Part shown: positions 16,215-24,344 of the stretch, in pieces | Layout of the letters: each line of letters begins with the position of its first letter | How positions within the stretch are numbered: position 1 is the stretch's first letter | DNA from: Deltaproteobacteria bacterium | GTDB taxonomy: Bacteria > Desulfobacterota > Binatia > UBA9968 | DNA length: 40,126 nucleotides | NCBI GenBank assembly: GCA_016210115.1 | Contig: JACQUW010000337.1 | Location: 1-40,126, forward strand | Reading direction: 5' to 3' | Made by a program: the position numbers and the translations under genes | Notes under the pieces: model-generated | Seen by the model: the letters and a program-made list of their open reading frames with translations, nothing else | Databases searched by the model: none | Told to the model about the DNA's origin: nothing

Positions 16215-17201
16215 TCACCCCCTTTGTATCACCGCCCGGATGGCGGCGGCGATGCGCGATTCCGACGGGCTGATGAAGTCTTCCAACGGAGCGCTGTAAG
16301 GCACCGGCACATCCATCGTCGCAACCCTGCCGATCGGCGCCTTGAGCTTGTCGAATCCCGCCTGGCCGATTCTCGCGGCAAGCTCCGCTCCCACCCCGCA
16401 GCTCTGGTGACACTCATCCACAATCACCACGCGCCGGGTTTTTTCCACAGACGCCATGAGTGTGTCAAAATCCAGAGGCACAAGAGTTCTGGGGTCCACC
16501 ACTTCCACTTGAATTCCTTCGCGTTCCATAAGCTCAGCAACAGCGAGACAACGCTGCACCATGTAGGACGTGGCGAAAACGCTCACATCGCCGCCCGCTC
16601 GCTTAACTTCGGCCTGTCCCAGCGGAATCACCTCATCGAGCTCGGGCACGGGACCCTTGATCTCAAAAAGAAGCGCGTGATCGATGAAGATAGTGGGATT
16701 GTCCGTAGCGGCGGCGGCTTTCAACAGGCCTCGCACGTCCCGCGGCGATGAGGGAAGGACAATTTCCAACCCCGGAGTGTTCCAAAACATCGCTTGCGGG
16801 CTGTGAGAATGCTGGGCCGCCCCTCCGCCGCGAAGGCCGTGGAGCATGTGGAAAACCACGGGAGCGCGGGTCTGCCCGCCCGACATGTAAAAGGCATTGG
16901 CAGCCTCGTTGACAACCTGCGGCCAGGCTTCGAAAACAAAACTTGCCGTCCCTATGTCGACAATCGGCCTGAGCCCCGTCATGGCGGCCCCGACGGCAAG
17001 ACCACAAAAACCAAGCTCCGAAATTGGGGGCGAAAGAATTCTCCCGGAAAAATCTTTCGCCAACTCCCGAAACAACGTCCGGCGCGGGCTTAGTCCCAAA
17101 AATCCGCTGCCGGAGTCCGCGATCAGGTGGGCCTTGTCATCGGAATCAAGAATCTCCCGCAGCGCCTCCAACTTTGCCTCATAATAGGCCAGCTCTCTCA
17201 T
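16215..17201 (-). CDS. 2-oxoacid/acetoin dehydrogenase E1, beta subunit
   Basis: This 328-residue transketolase-like protein carries the E1-beta landmarks: an early A-K-D-x-S-G-R-I region (FSGRILSPPISELGFCGLAVGAAMTG) containing the TPP-activating Glu, then FHMLHGLRGGGAAQHSHS with the paired histidines of the active site, VEVVDPRTLVPLDFDT and VVIVDECHQSCGVGAE in the C-terminal domain. Together with the alpha subunit it decarboxylates a 2-oxoacid or cleaves acetoin using TPP. GGAAGGTGA before its ATG lies in the end of the alpha gene, 3 bases upstream, so the two are coupled. No E2 or E3 gene is in the window, so partners must be elsewhere or the electron acceptor differs. Confidence 0.9.
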   Translation of the reverse strand: MRELAYYEAKLEALREILDSDDKAHLIADSGSGFLGLSPRRTLFRELAKDFSGRILSPPISELGFCGLAVGAAMTGLRPIVDIGTASFVFEAWPQVVNEAANAFYMSGGQTRAPVVFHMLHGLRGGGAAQHSHSPQAMFWNTPGLEIVLPSSPRDVRGLLKAAAATDNPTIFIDHALLFEIKGPVPELDEVIPLGQAEVKRAGGDVSVFATSYMVQRCLAVAELMEREGIQVEVVDPRTLVPLDFDTLMASVEKTRRVVIVDECHQSCGVGAELAARIGQAGFDKLKAPIGRVATMDVPVPYSAPLEDFISPSESRIAAAIRAVIQRG

Positions 17202-17204
17202 GAT

Positions 17205-18227
17205 TCACCTTCCAGCAAAGACATCCTTCAAAGCCTCCTGAGGGTCCGGATACGGACTTTCAAAGGCAAACTTGACCGCGGCGGCGATCTGCGCCCGCAC
17301 GTTTTGGTGGACATCATCGATCTCCTGCCTGGTCGCGCGTTTTGATTCGACCAGCTCCCGTATCAATATCAGAACCGGATCACTATGACGGTACCACTCG
17401 CGCGCCGCCTCCGGAACCGTGCCCACTTCCCAGGCCAAAGCGATCTCGGTAGGCGCTGGAACCATAGGCCAACTCGCCTCGTTGCCAGGCCAGCGCATCG
17501 TTTGCGCTTCAATAAACTGCGGCCCCTCGCCCCGCCGGATGCGACGCACAGCTTCAGCTACCAGAGCATGGACAGCCCCTGTATCTGTTCCGTCAACCTG
17601 CTCGGCGGGAATTCTGTAGGCTTTGGGCAAATCGGTCAGAGGAAAAGCCGCCATCGTAGAGGACTGCGCCGCGCCTGTCGCCCGGCCGTGGCCGTACTTG
17701 CCGTTGTTCTCACAGAGATAAAGGACCGGCAACTTGGATAGGGAGGCAAGATTGAACGATTCCGCAGCCGCTGCTTCTTCCAGTGCCCCATCGCCGAAAA
17801 GACAAACGGCAATCCGGCCGTTTTTTTGAACCTTGGCGGAATAAGCGGCGCCGGTAGCCAACGGAATGATCCCCGCCACAACTGCCGAAGTATGGAGGAA
17901 TCCCAGATCCGCGGAACTGGTATGAAATGTGCCGCCTTTTCCCTTGTTGTAGCCGTCCCTCCGCCCGAGGATCTCAGCTAAGAGCCGGGCGGGATCGGCG
18001 CCACGCGCCAGGAGGTGGCCATGATTGCGATGGGTCGTGAAGAGATGGTCTCCGTTTTCGACGCACCCGAGCGCGGCAACTCCCGTGGCCTCCTGTCCAA
18101 TGTAAACGTGGTAGTGTCCCTTAAAGCGCCCTTCGTGGTGGAGACCGATCAGGGCCTCTTCAAAAAGCCGGATGACGAGCATCCGGCGACAATAGTCAAG
18201 CAAAACCTCTCTTGGTAAATTCGGCAA
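17205..18227 (-). CDS. 2-oxoacid/acetoin dehydrogenase E1, alpha subunit
   Basis: The protein has 340 residues. The TPP-binding motif runs from GDGALEEAAAAESFNLASL to CENNGKYGHG, preceded by the FHTSSADLGFLHTSAVVAG substrate/phosphorylation-loop region and GHLLARGADPARLLAEILGR. It resembles AcoA and PdhA. The start is a TTG (18227) giving MPNLPREVLLDYCRRMLVIR; GAGGTG on the minus strand sits about 8 bases upstream, and an internal ATG at the RRM would remove the conserved first helix. It forms an operon with the beta-subunit gene. Acetoin, branched-chain 2-oxoacid or pyruvate specificity cannot be separated by eye. Confidence 0.9.
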   Translation of the reverse strand: MPNLPREVLLDYCRRMLVIRLFEEALIGLHHEGRFKGHYHVYIGQEATGVAALGCVENGDHLFTTHRNHGHLLARGADPARLLAEILGRRDGYNKGKGGTFHTSSADLGFLHTSAVVAGIIPLATGAAYSAKVQKNGRIAVCLFGDGALEEAAAAESFNLASLSKLPVLYLCENNGKYGHGRATGAAQSSTMAAFPLTDLPKAYRIPAEQVDGTDTGAVHALVAEAVRRIRRGEGPQFIEAQTMRWPGNEASWPMVPAPTEIALAWEVGTVPEAAREWYRHSDPVLILIRELVESKRATRQEIDDVHQNVRAQIAAAVKFAFESPYPDPQEALKDVFAGR

Positions 18228-18543
18228 AATAGCGCACCTCCGTTTTCCATTCGCTAACCGCCCAAGCGCGCGTTACAGCAATCTGTGGACACCCATCAAA
18301 GCCACTATCACGATAACCTCGCCTTCTCACGCTCGTCAGATCGATTCAAACGGCTTCAGTATATGCAATGGCTTGCGGCGCCGTGTCAAGCCAGGCATCG
18401 TTGCCTGTTGGCGTAAACCGCTGCCCCGGCCACTAAGATCCCAAGCAGCAAGCCATCAACGCGGGCAAAGAGGCCGAGGGCCAAAAACACCTGGAGGATT
18501 ATTGACGCTTTTCTCCATATCTTATAGGCTCGGCGGGTCTGTT
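18228..18543. other. Divergent intergenic region, no gene recognised
   Basis: This 316-bp stretch separates the divergent E1-alpha and transglycosylase genes. A TTGACG near 18503 followed by TATAGG 15 bases on is a weak promoter candidate for the transglycosylase. The reading frame upstream of that gene is open back to 18373 but is Arg/Gly/Pro-rich and shows no family likeness. Confidence 0.5.
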
Positions 18544-19941
18544 ATGCGCCGGCTGAGAATGCTTCACCTGGTTCTTGCTCTTTCCATCTTGACCATTGCG
18601 GGCTGCGGTCCCGGCGAATTCCTTTGGCGTTATCGTTCCCAACCATCCCCGCCGATTGCTTTGGAACCCGCGCCGGCAATTTCCGCTCCCGATGACGGCG
18701 CTGAAGAGCTCCGCCAATCAATTGTGGCCGATACGTTTGAGGAGCGCGCGGCCGTACCGCCAGAAAAGGAGGGGGATAAAAAAGAGATTCCCTCTCATTC
18801 GCCTCCTCTCCTGCCGCGGGAACCCGAGCAACCCAAAGCGCAAACGACTGTTTTGCAAGAGAAGCCCGTAGTGCTCCGGCCAGAGCCGCCTACGATTCTA
18901 CAGGAGGCGCCCGGTCCAAAAGCAGATAATCAACTGCTGGGGCTATGGAAGAAAGATATCGAGAGAGCAATGCAGCAGCCGCGCGGCCGGCGTAGAATTC
19001 AGTTCTCTCTGCCCGTGGTACAAAATGAGCGCGTGCGCTATTTCGTCGATTACTTCAGCGGCAAAAGGCGCAATTTTTTCGGGCAAGCTCTGGGCCGTTC
19101 CGGGAAGTATGTTCCCATGATGGCGGCCATCCTTCAGGACGCAGGCTTGCCTGAAGATCTTGTCTATCTCTCGTTGATTGAAAGCGGCTTTTCACCGCAT
19201 GCCTACTCCAGAGCCAAAGCTGTCGGTCCCTGGCAATTCATCGCGGCCACGGGAGCGCGTTATGGCCTGAGGATCGACTGGTGGGTGGACGAACGGCGAG
19301 ACCCTTTTAAATCCACGCGCGCGGCTGCGGCCTATTTAAAGGACCTTCATTTCCAGTTCGGCGAATGGTTTCTCGCTGCCGCGGCTTACAACGCAGGCGA
19401 GCGTAAAGTCGAAAAGGCGATGAATCACTCGAAGACAAACGACTTCTGGCGTTTGACCCGGAAAAATTATTTGAAAGCCGAGACGCGCAATTACGTCCCG
19501 AAATTTATCGCTGCTACTTTGATCGCAGGCGATCCGGACAAACACGGCTTTTATGAGATCGCCTATGAGGCGCCGCTCGAGTACGACGAAGTTAGAATCA
19601 AAATGATCCTGAAGCTCGATACCATTGCGGAACTGGCACAGACGACGGTTGAGACGATCCGTGAATTGAACCCTGCCTTACTCAGAGATCATACGCCTCC
19701 GACCCGAAGGGGCTTTATGCTCCGGCTGCCCCCGGGCAGCGGCGAGATTTTTGCCAAAGGTTACGAGGACCTGCCGGACTCGGCGGAGCTAAAAATCACC
19801 CGCCATAAAGTCAAGAAGGGGGAAACCTTGACCATGATTGCCCGGCGTTACCGCCAACGGATAGGCCGGTTAATGGAGATAAACAGCCTTAAAACTCAGC
19901 ACGTGCGGGCTGGGCAGGAATTGGTTATCCGGTGCTTTTGA
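18544..19941 (+). CDS. Lipoprotein murein transglycosylase, MltD-like, with LysM
   Basis: The protein has 465 residues from ATG 18544, where a lipoprotein signal peptide (lipobox TIAGC, Cys21) begins; the frame extends 57 codons upstream, but that part would bury the signal. A Pro/Glu-rich linker follows to about residue 135. Then comes an SLT domain with VYLSLIESGFSPHAYSRAKA (catalytic Glu213), GPWQFIAATGARYGL and WFLAAAAYNAGE. A C-terminal LysM domain (about 420-465) has HKVKKGETLTMIARRY. It should cleave peptidoglycan glycan strands by forming 1,6-anhydro ends, anchored in the outer membrane. MltD of E. coli usually has two LysM domains; only one clear copy is visible here, with a degenerate one possible near residue 365. 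Confidence 0.92.
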   Translation: MRRLRMLHLVLALSILTIAGCGPGEFLWRYRSQPSPPIALEPAPAISAPDDGAEELRQSIVADTFEERAAVPPEKEGDKKEIPSHSPPLLPREPEQPKAQTTVLQEKPVVLRPEPPTILQEAPGPKADNQLLGLWKKDIERAMQQPRGRRRIQFSLPVVQNERVRYFVDYFSGKRRNFFGQALGRSGKYVPMMAAILQDAGLPEDLVYLSLIESGFSPHAYSRAKAVGPWQFIAATGARYGLRIDWWVDERRDPFKSTRAAAAYLKDLHFQFGEWFLAAAAYNAGERKVEKAMNHSKTNDFWRLTRKNYLKAETRNYVPKFIAATLIAGDPDKHGFYEIAYEAPLEYDEVRIKMILKLDTIAELAQTTVETIRELNPALLRDHTPPTRRGFMLRLPPGSGEIFAKGYEDLPDSAELKITRHKVKKGETLTMIARRYRQRIGRLMEINSLKTQHVRAGQELVIRCF

Positions 19942-19967
19942 AATCCGTTCGTAGATAAGACTCCGCC

Positions 19968-21254
19968 TTATTTTCTTTGGTCCATGGCGAGATAGTCTCG
20001 TAACTGCGGCCCTTTGTAGATCTGTCTCGGACGGGCAATCTTCTGATCCGCGTCAAGCAACATCTCTTCCCATTGGGCCATCCAGCCCGAAGTTCTCGGA
20101 ATCGCAAACAGAACCGGGAACATATCCATGGGAAAACCGATGGATTGATAGATCAGTCCGGAGTAAAAGTCGACGTTTGGGTAGAGCTTGCGTTTGATGA
20201 AGTAATCATCTTCCAGAGCGATCCGCTCCAGCTCGAGAGCGATGTCGAGCAGCGGATTGCGGCCTTTGACTTGAAAAACCATGCCGGCGATTTGTTTGAT
20301 GATCTTGGCCCGGGGATCGTAGTTCTTATACACCCGGTGTCCAAAACCCATTAGCCTCCCCTCACCGCCTTTAACCTTTTTGACAAATTCCGCGACCTTG
20401 TCTTTAGAACCGATCTGCTTGAGCATCCTGATAACGGCCTCATTGGCGCCGCCGTGAAGCGGGCCATAAAGCGCAGCCGCCGCGGCCGCAACAGCCGAAT
20501 ACGGGTCGGAATGCGAGCTTCCGACCCCGCGCATCGCGTTGGTGCTGCAGTTCTGCTCGTGATCGGCATGAAGGATGAAAAGAACATCCAGGGCTTTTTC
20601 CAAAACCGGATCCGGCTTGTATTTGAGCTCGGTCATTTTGAACAGCATGTTGAGGAAATTCCCGGTGTAGCTGAGGTCGTTGTCCGGATAGGCATAGGGC
20701 ATTCCAACGCTGTGGCGATAGGCGAATGCGGCCAGGGTCGGCATCTTGCTGATGAGCCGGTAGGTCTGAGCTTTACGGGAGGCCGGATCAAAGATTCTCT
20801 TTGCGTCCGGATAGAAGGTGGATAGGGCCCCGACGGTACTCACCAGAATTCCCATTGGATGCGCATCATGGTGAAATCCGTTGATCAACTTCTTGATGTT
20901 CTCATGGAGGATCGAGTGGTGCGTGATATGGTAAGTCCACTCGTCGAGTTGGGCTTTAGTCGGCAATTCGCCGTGCAGGATCAAGTAGGCGGTCTCCAGG
21001 TACGTGCTCTTCTCGGCCAGTTGTTCAATAGGATAACCCCGGTAACGGAGAATCCCCTTGTCCCCGTCTATATAGGTGATTTTGCTCTGGCAAGAGGCGG
21101 TGTTCATGAAGCCAGGGTCGTAACTCACCATGCCATCGTCCTCATTGACTTTGATCTGGCGCAGGTCGGTAGCGTGAATCGCCCCGTCGCGAATTGGAAC
21201 TTCGTACTGCTTCCCGGTTCGGTTATCGGTAATCGTGAGGGTGTCTGAGGGCAT
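19968..21254 (-). CDS. gltA: Citrate synthase (type II, GltA)
   Basis: This 428-residue protein is the full length of hexameric-type bacterial citrate synthase. It has an N-terminal beta domain (TLTITDNRTGKQYEVPI, SCQSKITYIDGDKGILRYRGYPIEQLA) and a large helical domain with the active-site stretches LHADHEQNCSTNAMRGVGSSHSDPY, GPLHGGANEAVIRML and LMGFGHRVYKNYDPRA. These hold the two catalytic histidines; the catalytic Asp and CoA-binding residues lie near the FQVKGRNPLLDIALELE end region. It condenses acetyl-CoA and oxaloacetate. The GSSHSDP and GFGHRVYK loops are canonical, so it is not a 2-methylcitrate or citryl-CoA lyase paralogue by eye. It is convergent with the transglycosylase gene, 26 bases away. 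Confidence 0.95.
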   Translation of the reverse strand: MPSDTLTITDNRTGKQYEVPIRDGAIHATDLRQIKVNEDDGMVSYDPGFMNTASCQSKITYIDGDKGILRYRGYPIEQLAEKSTYLETAYLILHGELPTKAQLDEWTYHITHHSILHENIKKLINGFHHDAHPMGILVSTVGALSTFYPDAKRIFDPASRKAQTYRLISKMPTLAAFAYRHSVGMPYAYPDNDLSYTGNFLNMLFKMTELKYKPDPVLEKALDVLFILHADHEQNCSTNAMRGVGSSHSDPYSAVAAAAAALYGPLHGGANEAVIRMLKQIGSKDKVAEFVKKVKGGEGRLMGFGHRVYKNYDPRAKIIKQIAGMVFQVKGRNPLLDIALELERIALEDDYFIKRKLYPNVDFYSGLIYQSIGFPMDMFPVLFAIPRTSGWMAQWEEMLLDADQKIARPRQIYKGPQLRDYLAMDQRK

Positions 21255-21302
21255 AATCTATACCTTTTCTAGCCTGCAAGAGGCGGGCGTTGATAATCTT
21301 TT

Positions 21303-21331
21303 TTCTTAGACCATCCCCGCGCAACGGTCAA
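21303..21331 (-). promoter_or_regulatory. Candidate gltA promoter
   Basis: On the minus strand TTGACC (21331-21326) and TAAGAA (21308-21303) are 17 bases apart, about 50 bases before the gltA ATG. The -10 match is moderate. Confidence 0.3.
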
Positions 21332-21337
21332 CCCGAG

Positions 21338-21796
21338 CTAACCGGCATCCGGAGCGAGAGTCCAGCTCACCTGCCAGTTCCCTTCTTCTCTTGAGAGGCA
21401 GACAACCGCTGCCGTCGGGAAATCGACGATCTCTCGTTCGGGGTCTCCGATCAGCAACAGCGAAGCAAGCCGGCTCAGGTGCGGGAGATGGCCGACCAGC
21501 ATCAAGGAACCCCCCGCTGTCTCCAGCTCCGCCTTGGCGATAACGGGATCGTCGCTGGGGGCGAGGCCGTCGATCCGGCGCAGCCGGTCTTGAAGAGACA
21601 AATGTCGCGCGAGAATCTCCGCCGTTTGTTTTGCCCTGAGCTTATCGGAATGAAGGATTTCAGAGACCTCGATCCCCTTTTGCGCCAGCGCCTCACCCAC
21701 CTCTTCGACTTGTCTTTTGCCTCGATCGCTGAGAGGGCGGCTCCGATCCTCGTGCTCCGCCTTGGCTTCACCATGCCGCGTGAGATAGAATTCCAT
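21338..21796 (-). CDS. sixA: Phosphohistidine phosphatase SixA
   Basis: The protein has 152 residues and starts MEFYLTRHGEA, the phosphoglycerate-mutase-fold catalytic motif R-H-G with His8 as the phospho-acceptor. LHSDKLRAKQTAEIL and LMLVGHLPHLSRLASLL (second His) complete the active site. SixA dephosphorylates the phosphohistidine of HPt or NPr/HPr-type proteins. The frame is open upstream to 22147, inside the divergent ABC gene, but the family start is clearly ATG 21796. It lies on the same strand as gltA, 83 bp upstream of it. Confidence 0.9.
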   Translation of the reverse strand: MEFYLTRHGEAKAEHEDRSRPLSDRGKRQVEEVGEALAQKGIEVSEILHSDKLRAKQTAEILARHLSLQDRLRRIDGLAPSDDPVIAKAELETAGGSLMLVGHLPHLSRLASLLLIGDPEREIVDFPTAAVVCLSREEGNWQVSWTLAPDAG

Positions 21797-21816
21797 ACTT
21801 GAAAATTGCCGTTGAT

Positions 21817-21845
21817 CATATAGTATGCTGTCCCACAATTTGCAA
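21817..21845 (-). promoter_or_regulatory. Candidate sixA promoter
   Basis: On the minus strand TTGCAA (21845-21840) and TATATG (21822-21817) are separated by 17 bases, with the ATG 20 bases beyond the -10 box. It sits in the 63-bp gap facing the ABC ATPase gene. Confidence 0.42.
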
Positions 21846-21859
21846 ATTGGCCGGTCGCC

Positions 21860-22603
21860 TTGTCCTGTCTTTCCGTGGTTGAATTCCATAACGTAAATAA
21901 ATGGTTCGGTTCCCTCCAGGTCCTTAAGGATATCAATTTGAAAATCGAGCGCGGGGAGGTGTTGGTGATCTGCGGGCCAAGCGGGAGCGGCAAGAGCACG
22001 CTCATTCGCTGCATCAATCGTTTGGAGCCGATTCAGTCCGGCACTATCACCGTGGATGGCATCTCCCTTTCGGATCCCACGCTTGATCTGGCTCGCCTCA
22101 GGGCCGAAGTGGGAATGGTGTTCCAATCTTTCAATCTCTATCCTCATATGACCGTGCGGGAAAATATCGTTTTGGCGCCATTGAAGGTCAAACGGATGGA
22201 ACGCGCTGAGGCGGAAAAGACGGCGATGGCGCTGCTGGAACGGGTGGGCATTTACGACAAGGCCGACGCTTACCCGGCCAACCTCTCAGGAGGCCAGCAG
22301 CAGCGTGTGGCGATTGCCCGAGCGCTGGCCATGCGTCCTAAAATCATGCTGTTCGATGAGCCGACTTCGGCTCTGGACCCGGAAATGATCAGCGAAGTGC
22401 TCGAAGTCATAACGGATCTGGCCAGAGAGGGGATGACGATGGTGGTGGTCACTCACGAAATGGGCTTTGCCCGCCGAGTGGCGCATCGGGTGATCTTCAT
22501 GGACGAGGGGCAGGTCGTGGAGGACAAAAGGCCTGAGCTTTTTTTTGCCGCTCCCAACTCGGAGCGGACAAAGGCCTTCCTGGGAAAAATCCTTTCGCAC
22601 TGA
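21860..22603 (+). CDS. Amino-acid-type ABC transporter ATP-binding protein (GlnQ-like), orphan
   Basis: The protein has 247 residues from a TTG at 21860, or 242 from a GTG at 21875 that gives the more typical opening [16 protein letters not shown]; neither has a good ribosome site. Every ATPase motif is present: Walker [11 protein letters not shown]-loop [14 protein letters not shown], signature LSGGQQQR, Walker [15 protein letters not shown] and the switch [13 protein letters not shown]. The HMTV after the Q-loop and the overall length fit the polar amino acid (PAAT/HisP-GlnQ) class. No permease or binding-protein gene is nearby: upstream is the divergent sixA and downstream are repeats. It either serves permeases encoded elsewhere or has lost its partners. 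Confidence 0.9.
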   Translation: MSCLSVVEFHNVNKWFGSLQVLKDINLKIERGEVLVICGPSGSGKSTLIRCINRLEPIQSGTITVDGISLSDPTLDLARLRAEVGMVFQSFNLYPHMTVRENIVLAPLKVKRMERAEAEKTAMALLERVGIYDKADAYPANLSGGQQQRVAIARALAMRPKIMLFDEPTSALDPEMISEVLEVITDLAREGMTMVVVTHEMGFARRVAHRVIFMDEGQVVEDKRPELFFAAPNSERTKAFLGKILSH

Positions 22604-22624
22604 AGGAAGCTGTGGAAAAATTGA

Positions 22625-22750
22625 ATGGGGATACAGAAAAATCTCCCCTATCCCCTCTTTTTCAAAGGTTTGCCAAAGAGGGGTTAAGATGCCAGGGAGA
22701 AAATTCCCCCTTTGAAAAAGTTTGACAAAGGGGGACAAAGGGGGATTTGA
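22625..22750 (+). repeat. Second copy of the TTTGAAAAAGGGG palindromic repeat
   Basis: AAAATCTCCCCTATCCCC (about 22638), CTTTTTCAAAGG, AGAGGGG, then CCCCCTTTGAAAAAG and GGGGGATTTGAGTG occur in the same order as in the cluster at 2190-2425. A TTTGACAAAGGGGG variant is inserted. It starts about 20 bases after the ABC gene stop and may also serve as its terminator. Confidence 0.8.
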
Positions 22751-23310
22751 GTGCGAGTTTTACCCGCTGCCAATGTGTGGAAATTTTAAACGAACAACTG
22801 GGACACCACGCCAGCGACAGGAGCAAAGGAGGGGCAACCCTGTCGGTGTACGAGTCCCCCCCTCCGGCACCACCTAATTTCAGCCCCTCACACAGTGCGC
22901 CTGTCAGTTCCGCGTTTCTCCCCGTCCGCAGATTGTGCATTCGACCCAGGGGCATCCGGAAGCGATCGAAGAAGTGCGGCGCATCCTTCAGAAGCATATC
23001 GGCGCGCTTTAACTTGCAGGGTTAGTCTCCAAACACTACGGACCGAGGTGAGCCTTGGTGCGCCCGGCGATAACCGAACTCCGACTTCGGGTTGCGGAGA
23101 CTCTCAAAATTATTGCAATGAATGACTAACCGAGGCCCGGACGTACCCTCTGTGTCAGTCGAGCAAATCCGATTTTCCTCTTGCGTGCGGCTCGAAAATC
23201 AGATGTCCGTGCTGATAGCATAGACCACGCGTCGGCTGTACCCCGCTTATTCTTTGCAATAAAAGAATGGCGTCAGCGCCGACGCCAACCGACTTTGCGT
23301 CATCGATAGC
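22751..23310. other. Gene-poor stretch, possible gene debris
   Basis: No complete gene is supported. A short frame at 22929-23012 reads QIVHSTQGHPEAIEEVRRIL and ends with a stop; its amphipathic, protein-like composition suggests the tail of a lost gene, but I do not recognise the family. A 23-codon frame at 23058-23129 (VRPAITELRLRVAETLKII) is similar in character. Both could be chance. Confidence 0.35.
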
Positions 23311-23319
23311 CGCGAAATC

Positions 23320-23490
23320 GGCGCTGAGAAATACAATCTTTCGTTTTGAAAAACCGATAGAGATAATATCAGTGCAAAGGAGTTACGCGCGCTCAAAGCT
23401 CTTGCTTCCGATCTTCTCCGACTCGGAGGGTCTGAACTGTCGGCTGCTATGGCGGCAAACACATTACGGGAGATATGCTATGAGAACTAA
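23320..23490 (+). pseudogene. RelE/HigB-type toxin remnant with frameshift
   Basis: One frame reads NTIFRFEK up to 23353. After shifting by one base, a second frame (codons from 23353) reads TDRDNISAKELRALKALASD and then LLRLGGSELSAAMAANTLREICYEN to a TAA at 23488-23490. Joined, FEKTDRDNIS-KELRALKALA-LL is the C-terminal pattern of RelE/HigB-2 (RelE-like, DUF-type Gp49) toxins. The break lies in the run GAAAAACC and is explained by loss of one A. Nothing convincing is seen of the N-terminal half. The remnant overlaps the start of the antitoxin gene by 11 bases, as in intact toxin-first operons. The toxin is therefore probably inactive. Confidence 0.6.
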
Positions 23491-23803
23491 AACACAAGGA
23501 AAAAGTCGGATCTTGGAGGCCGTTCACGGAACGGCCACCGATCTCCATTCGGCTGGATTCATTAGCAAACGTCGAATGCGTGAGTACGACGCGCTCTGTC
23601 TCGCTCCGATACCGCGCTACTCGCGCAAGAAAATTCGCGCGTTGCGCCAGCGGCACCATATCAGCCAAGCAGTTTTGGCAACTGTGCTAAATACAAGCCT
23701 CTCAACGGTGCGGCAATGGGAGATCGGCGCCAAGCAGCCAAGCGGGCCGTCTCTGAAGCTTCTAGATCTGCTCGATCGCAAGGGATTGGAAGCTCTAATT
23801 TAA
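23480..23803 (+). CDS. HTH antitoxin, HigA/NadS-like
   Basis: The protein has 107 residues from ATG 23480, with GGGAGA 8-9 bases upstream. The N-terminal region carries MREYDALCLAPIPRYSRKKIRALRQ, which is typical of NadS-type antitoxins. An XRE helix-turn-helix (RQRHHISQAVLATVLNTSLS, then TVRQWEIGAKQPSGPSLKLL) spans about residues 55-95. It would bind the cognate toxin and autoregulate the operon. The gene is intact while its upstream toxin is broken, a common end state when selection for the antidote outlasts the poison. It could now act as a solitary regulator. Confidence 0.82.
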   Translation: MRTKTQGKSRILEAVHGTATDLHSAGFISKRRMREYDALCLAPIPRYSRKKIRALRQRHHISQAVLATVLNTSLSTVRQWEIGAKQPSGPSLKLLDLLDRKGLEALI

Positions 23804-23818
23804 CACTCCTGCTTTGGT

Positions 23819-23985
23819 TCACCGTGCGATGCGCTGGAGGCCGCGCTCTGGGCTTTTTATCGAAGCGATTCATTTCGCGATGGCCTGCTCATGGCGGTGA
23901 ACCTCGGCGACGATGCCGATACCACGGGAGCGATCTACGGCCAGATCGCCGGTGCCTACTACGGAAAGCAAGAGATTCCCCCTGG
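23819..23985 (+). pseudogene. ADP-ribosylglycohydrolase C-terminal fragment
   Basis: The frame reads [20 protein letters not shown] then [20 protein letters not shown] and AYYGKQEIP. This is the well-conserved last catalytic segment of DraG/ADP-ribosylglycohydrolase proteins, whose Asp-Asp-Ala-Asp-Thr binds the two Mg ions. The N-terminal 200 or so residues expected of the family are absent upstream, where the antitoxin gene lies, and after IP the usual last helix is replaced by unrelated sequence. It is a remnant that indicates a past ADP-ribosylation-related gene in the island. Confidence 0.72.
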
Positions 23986-24030
23986 CGCCCCCGGCGTTCC
24001 CGATGATATGGGCCTGGTTTCTGTCTGGTA

Positions 24031-24076
24031 TTGCATAAAAGACTATAGAGGGTATAAAGTTGTCTATCTTATACCC
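24031..24076 (+). promoter_or_regulatory. vapBC promoter with overlapping inverted-repeat operator
   Basis: TTGCAT (24031-24036) and TATAAA (24053-24058) are 16 bases apart. The -10 box lies within an 8-bp perfect inverted repeat, GGGTATAA (24050-24057) and TTATACCC (24069-24076). Binding of a VapBC complex here would block the promoter, the usual autoregulation of such operons. The vapB ATG is 17 bases past the repeat. Confidence 0.62.
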
Positions 24077-24092
24077 TTCTGGAGTGTGCCGC

Positions 24093-24344
24093 ATGGGCAT
24101 GAACATCAAGAGCGAGGAGACTCACCGACGGGCCAAAGAGCTTGCCCGAATGGCGGGCGAGAGCATAGCCGAGGCGGTGGACCGCGCAGTGACGGAGCGT
24201 CTTGAGCGTTTGCGAAGACGCCGCAATCGGAAAGGGCTTGCAGAGAGGCTTTTGAAAATCGGGGAGCAATGCAGCCGGCTTCCCGTGCTCGACCGCCGCG
24301 CCCCGGATGAGATGCTCTACGATGACCGCGGACTGCCGCGATGA
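24093..24344 (+). CDS. vapB: VapB-family antitoxin (Rv0623-like)
   Basis: The protein has 83 residues: [20 protein letters not shown], then [20 protein letters not shown]. The NIK-x-x-x-x-H-x-x-A-x-E-LA start and G-E-S-I-x-E-A-V pattern define the Rv0623/PSK-operon type VapB (ribbon-helix-helix N-terminus). The C-terminal [10 protein letters not shown] is the standard toxin-blocking tail. The start is set by GGAGTG about 9 bases upstream of ATG 24093. It overlaps vapC by 4 bases (ATGA). Confidence 0.88.
   Translation: MGMNIKSEETHRRAKELARMAGESIAEAVDRAVTERLERLRRRRNRKGLAERLLKIGEQCSRLPVLDRRAPDEMLYDDRGLPR

Noticed and set aside
18430-18505. Short frame resembling a small helical protein end (AINAGKEAEGQKHLEDY)
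   Set aside because: It is closed by a stop 8 codons upstream and has no start; too short to call even as a remnant.
19968-21254. Citryl-CoA lyase or methylcitrate synthase as an alternative for gltA, to match the citryl-CoA-like ligase
   Set aside because: Length, N-terminal beta domain and active-site loops are those of ordinary type II citrate synthase.
21797-22147. Long N-terminal extension of SixA
   Set aside because: It lies antisense to the ABC ATPase motifs; the R-H-G opening fixes the start at 21796.
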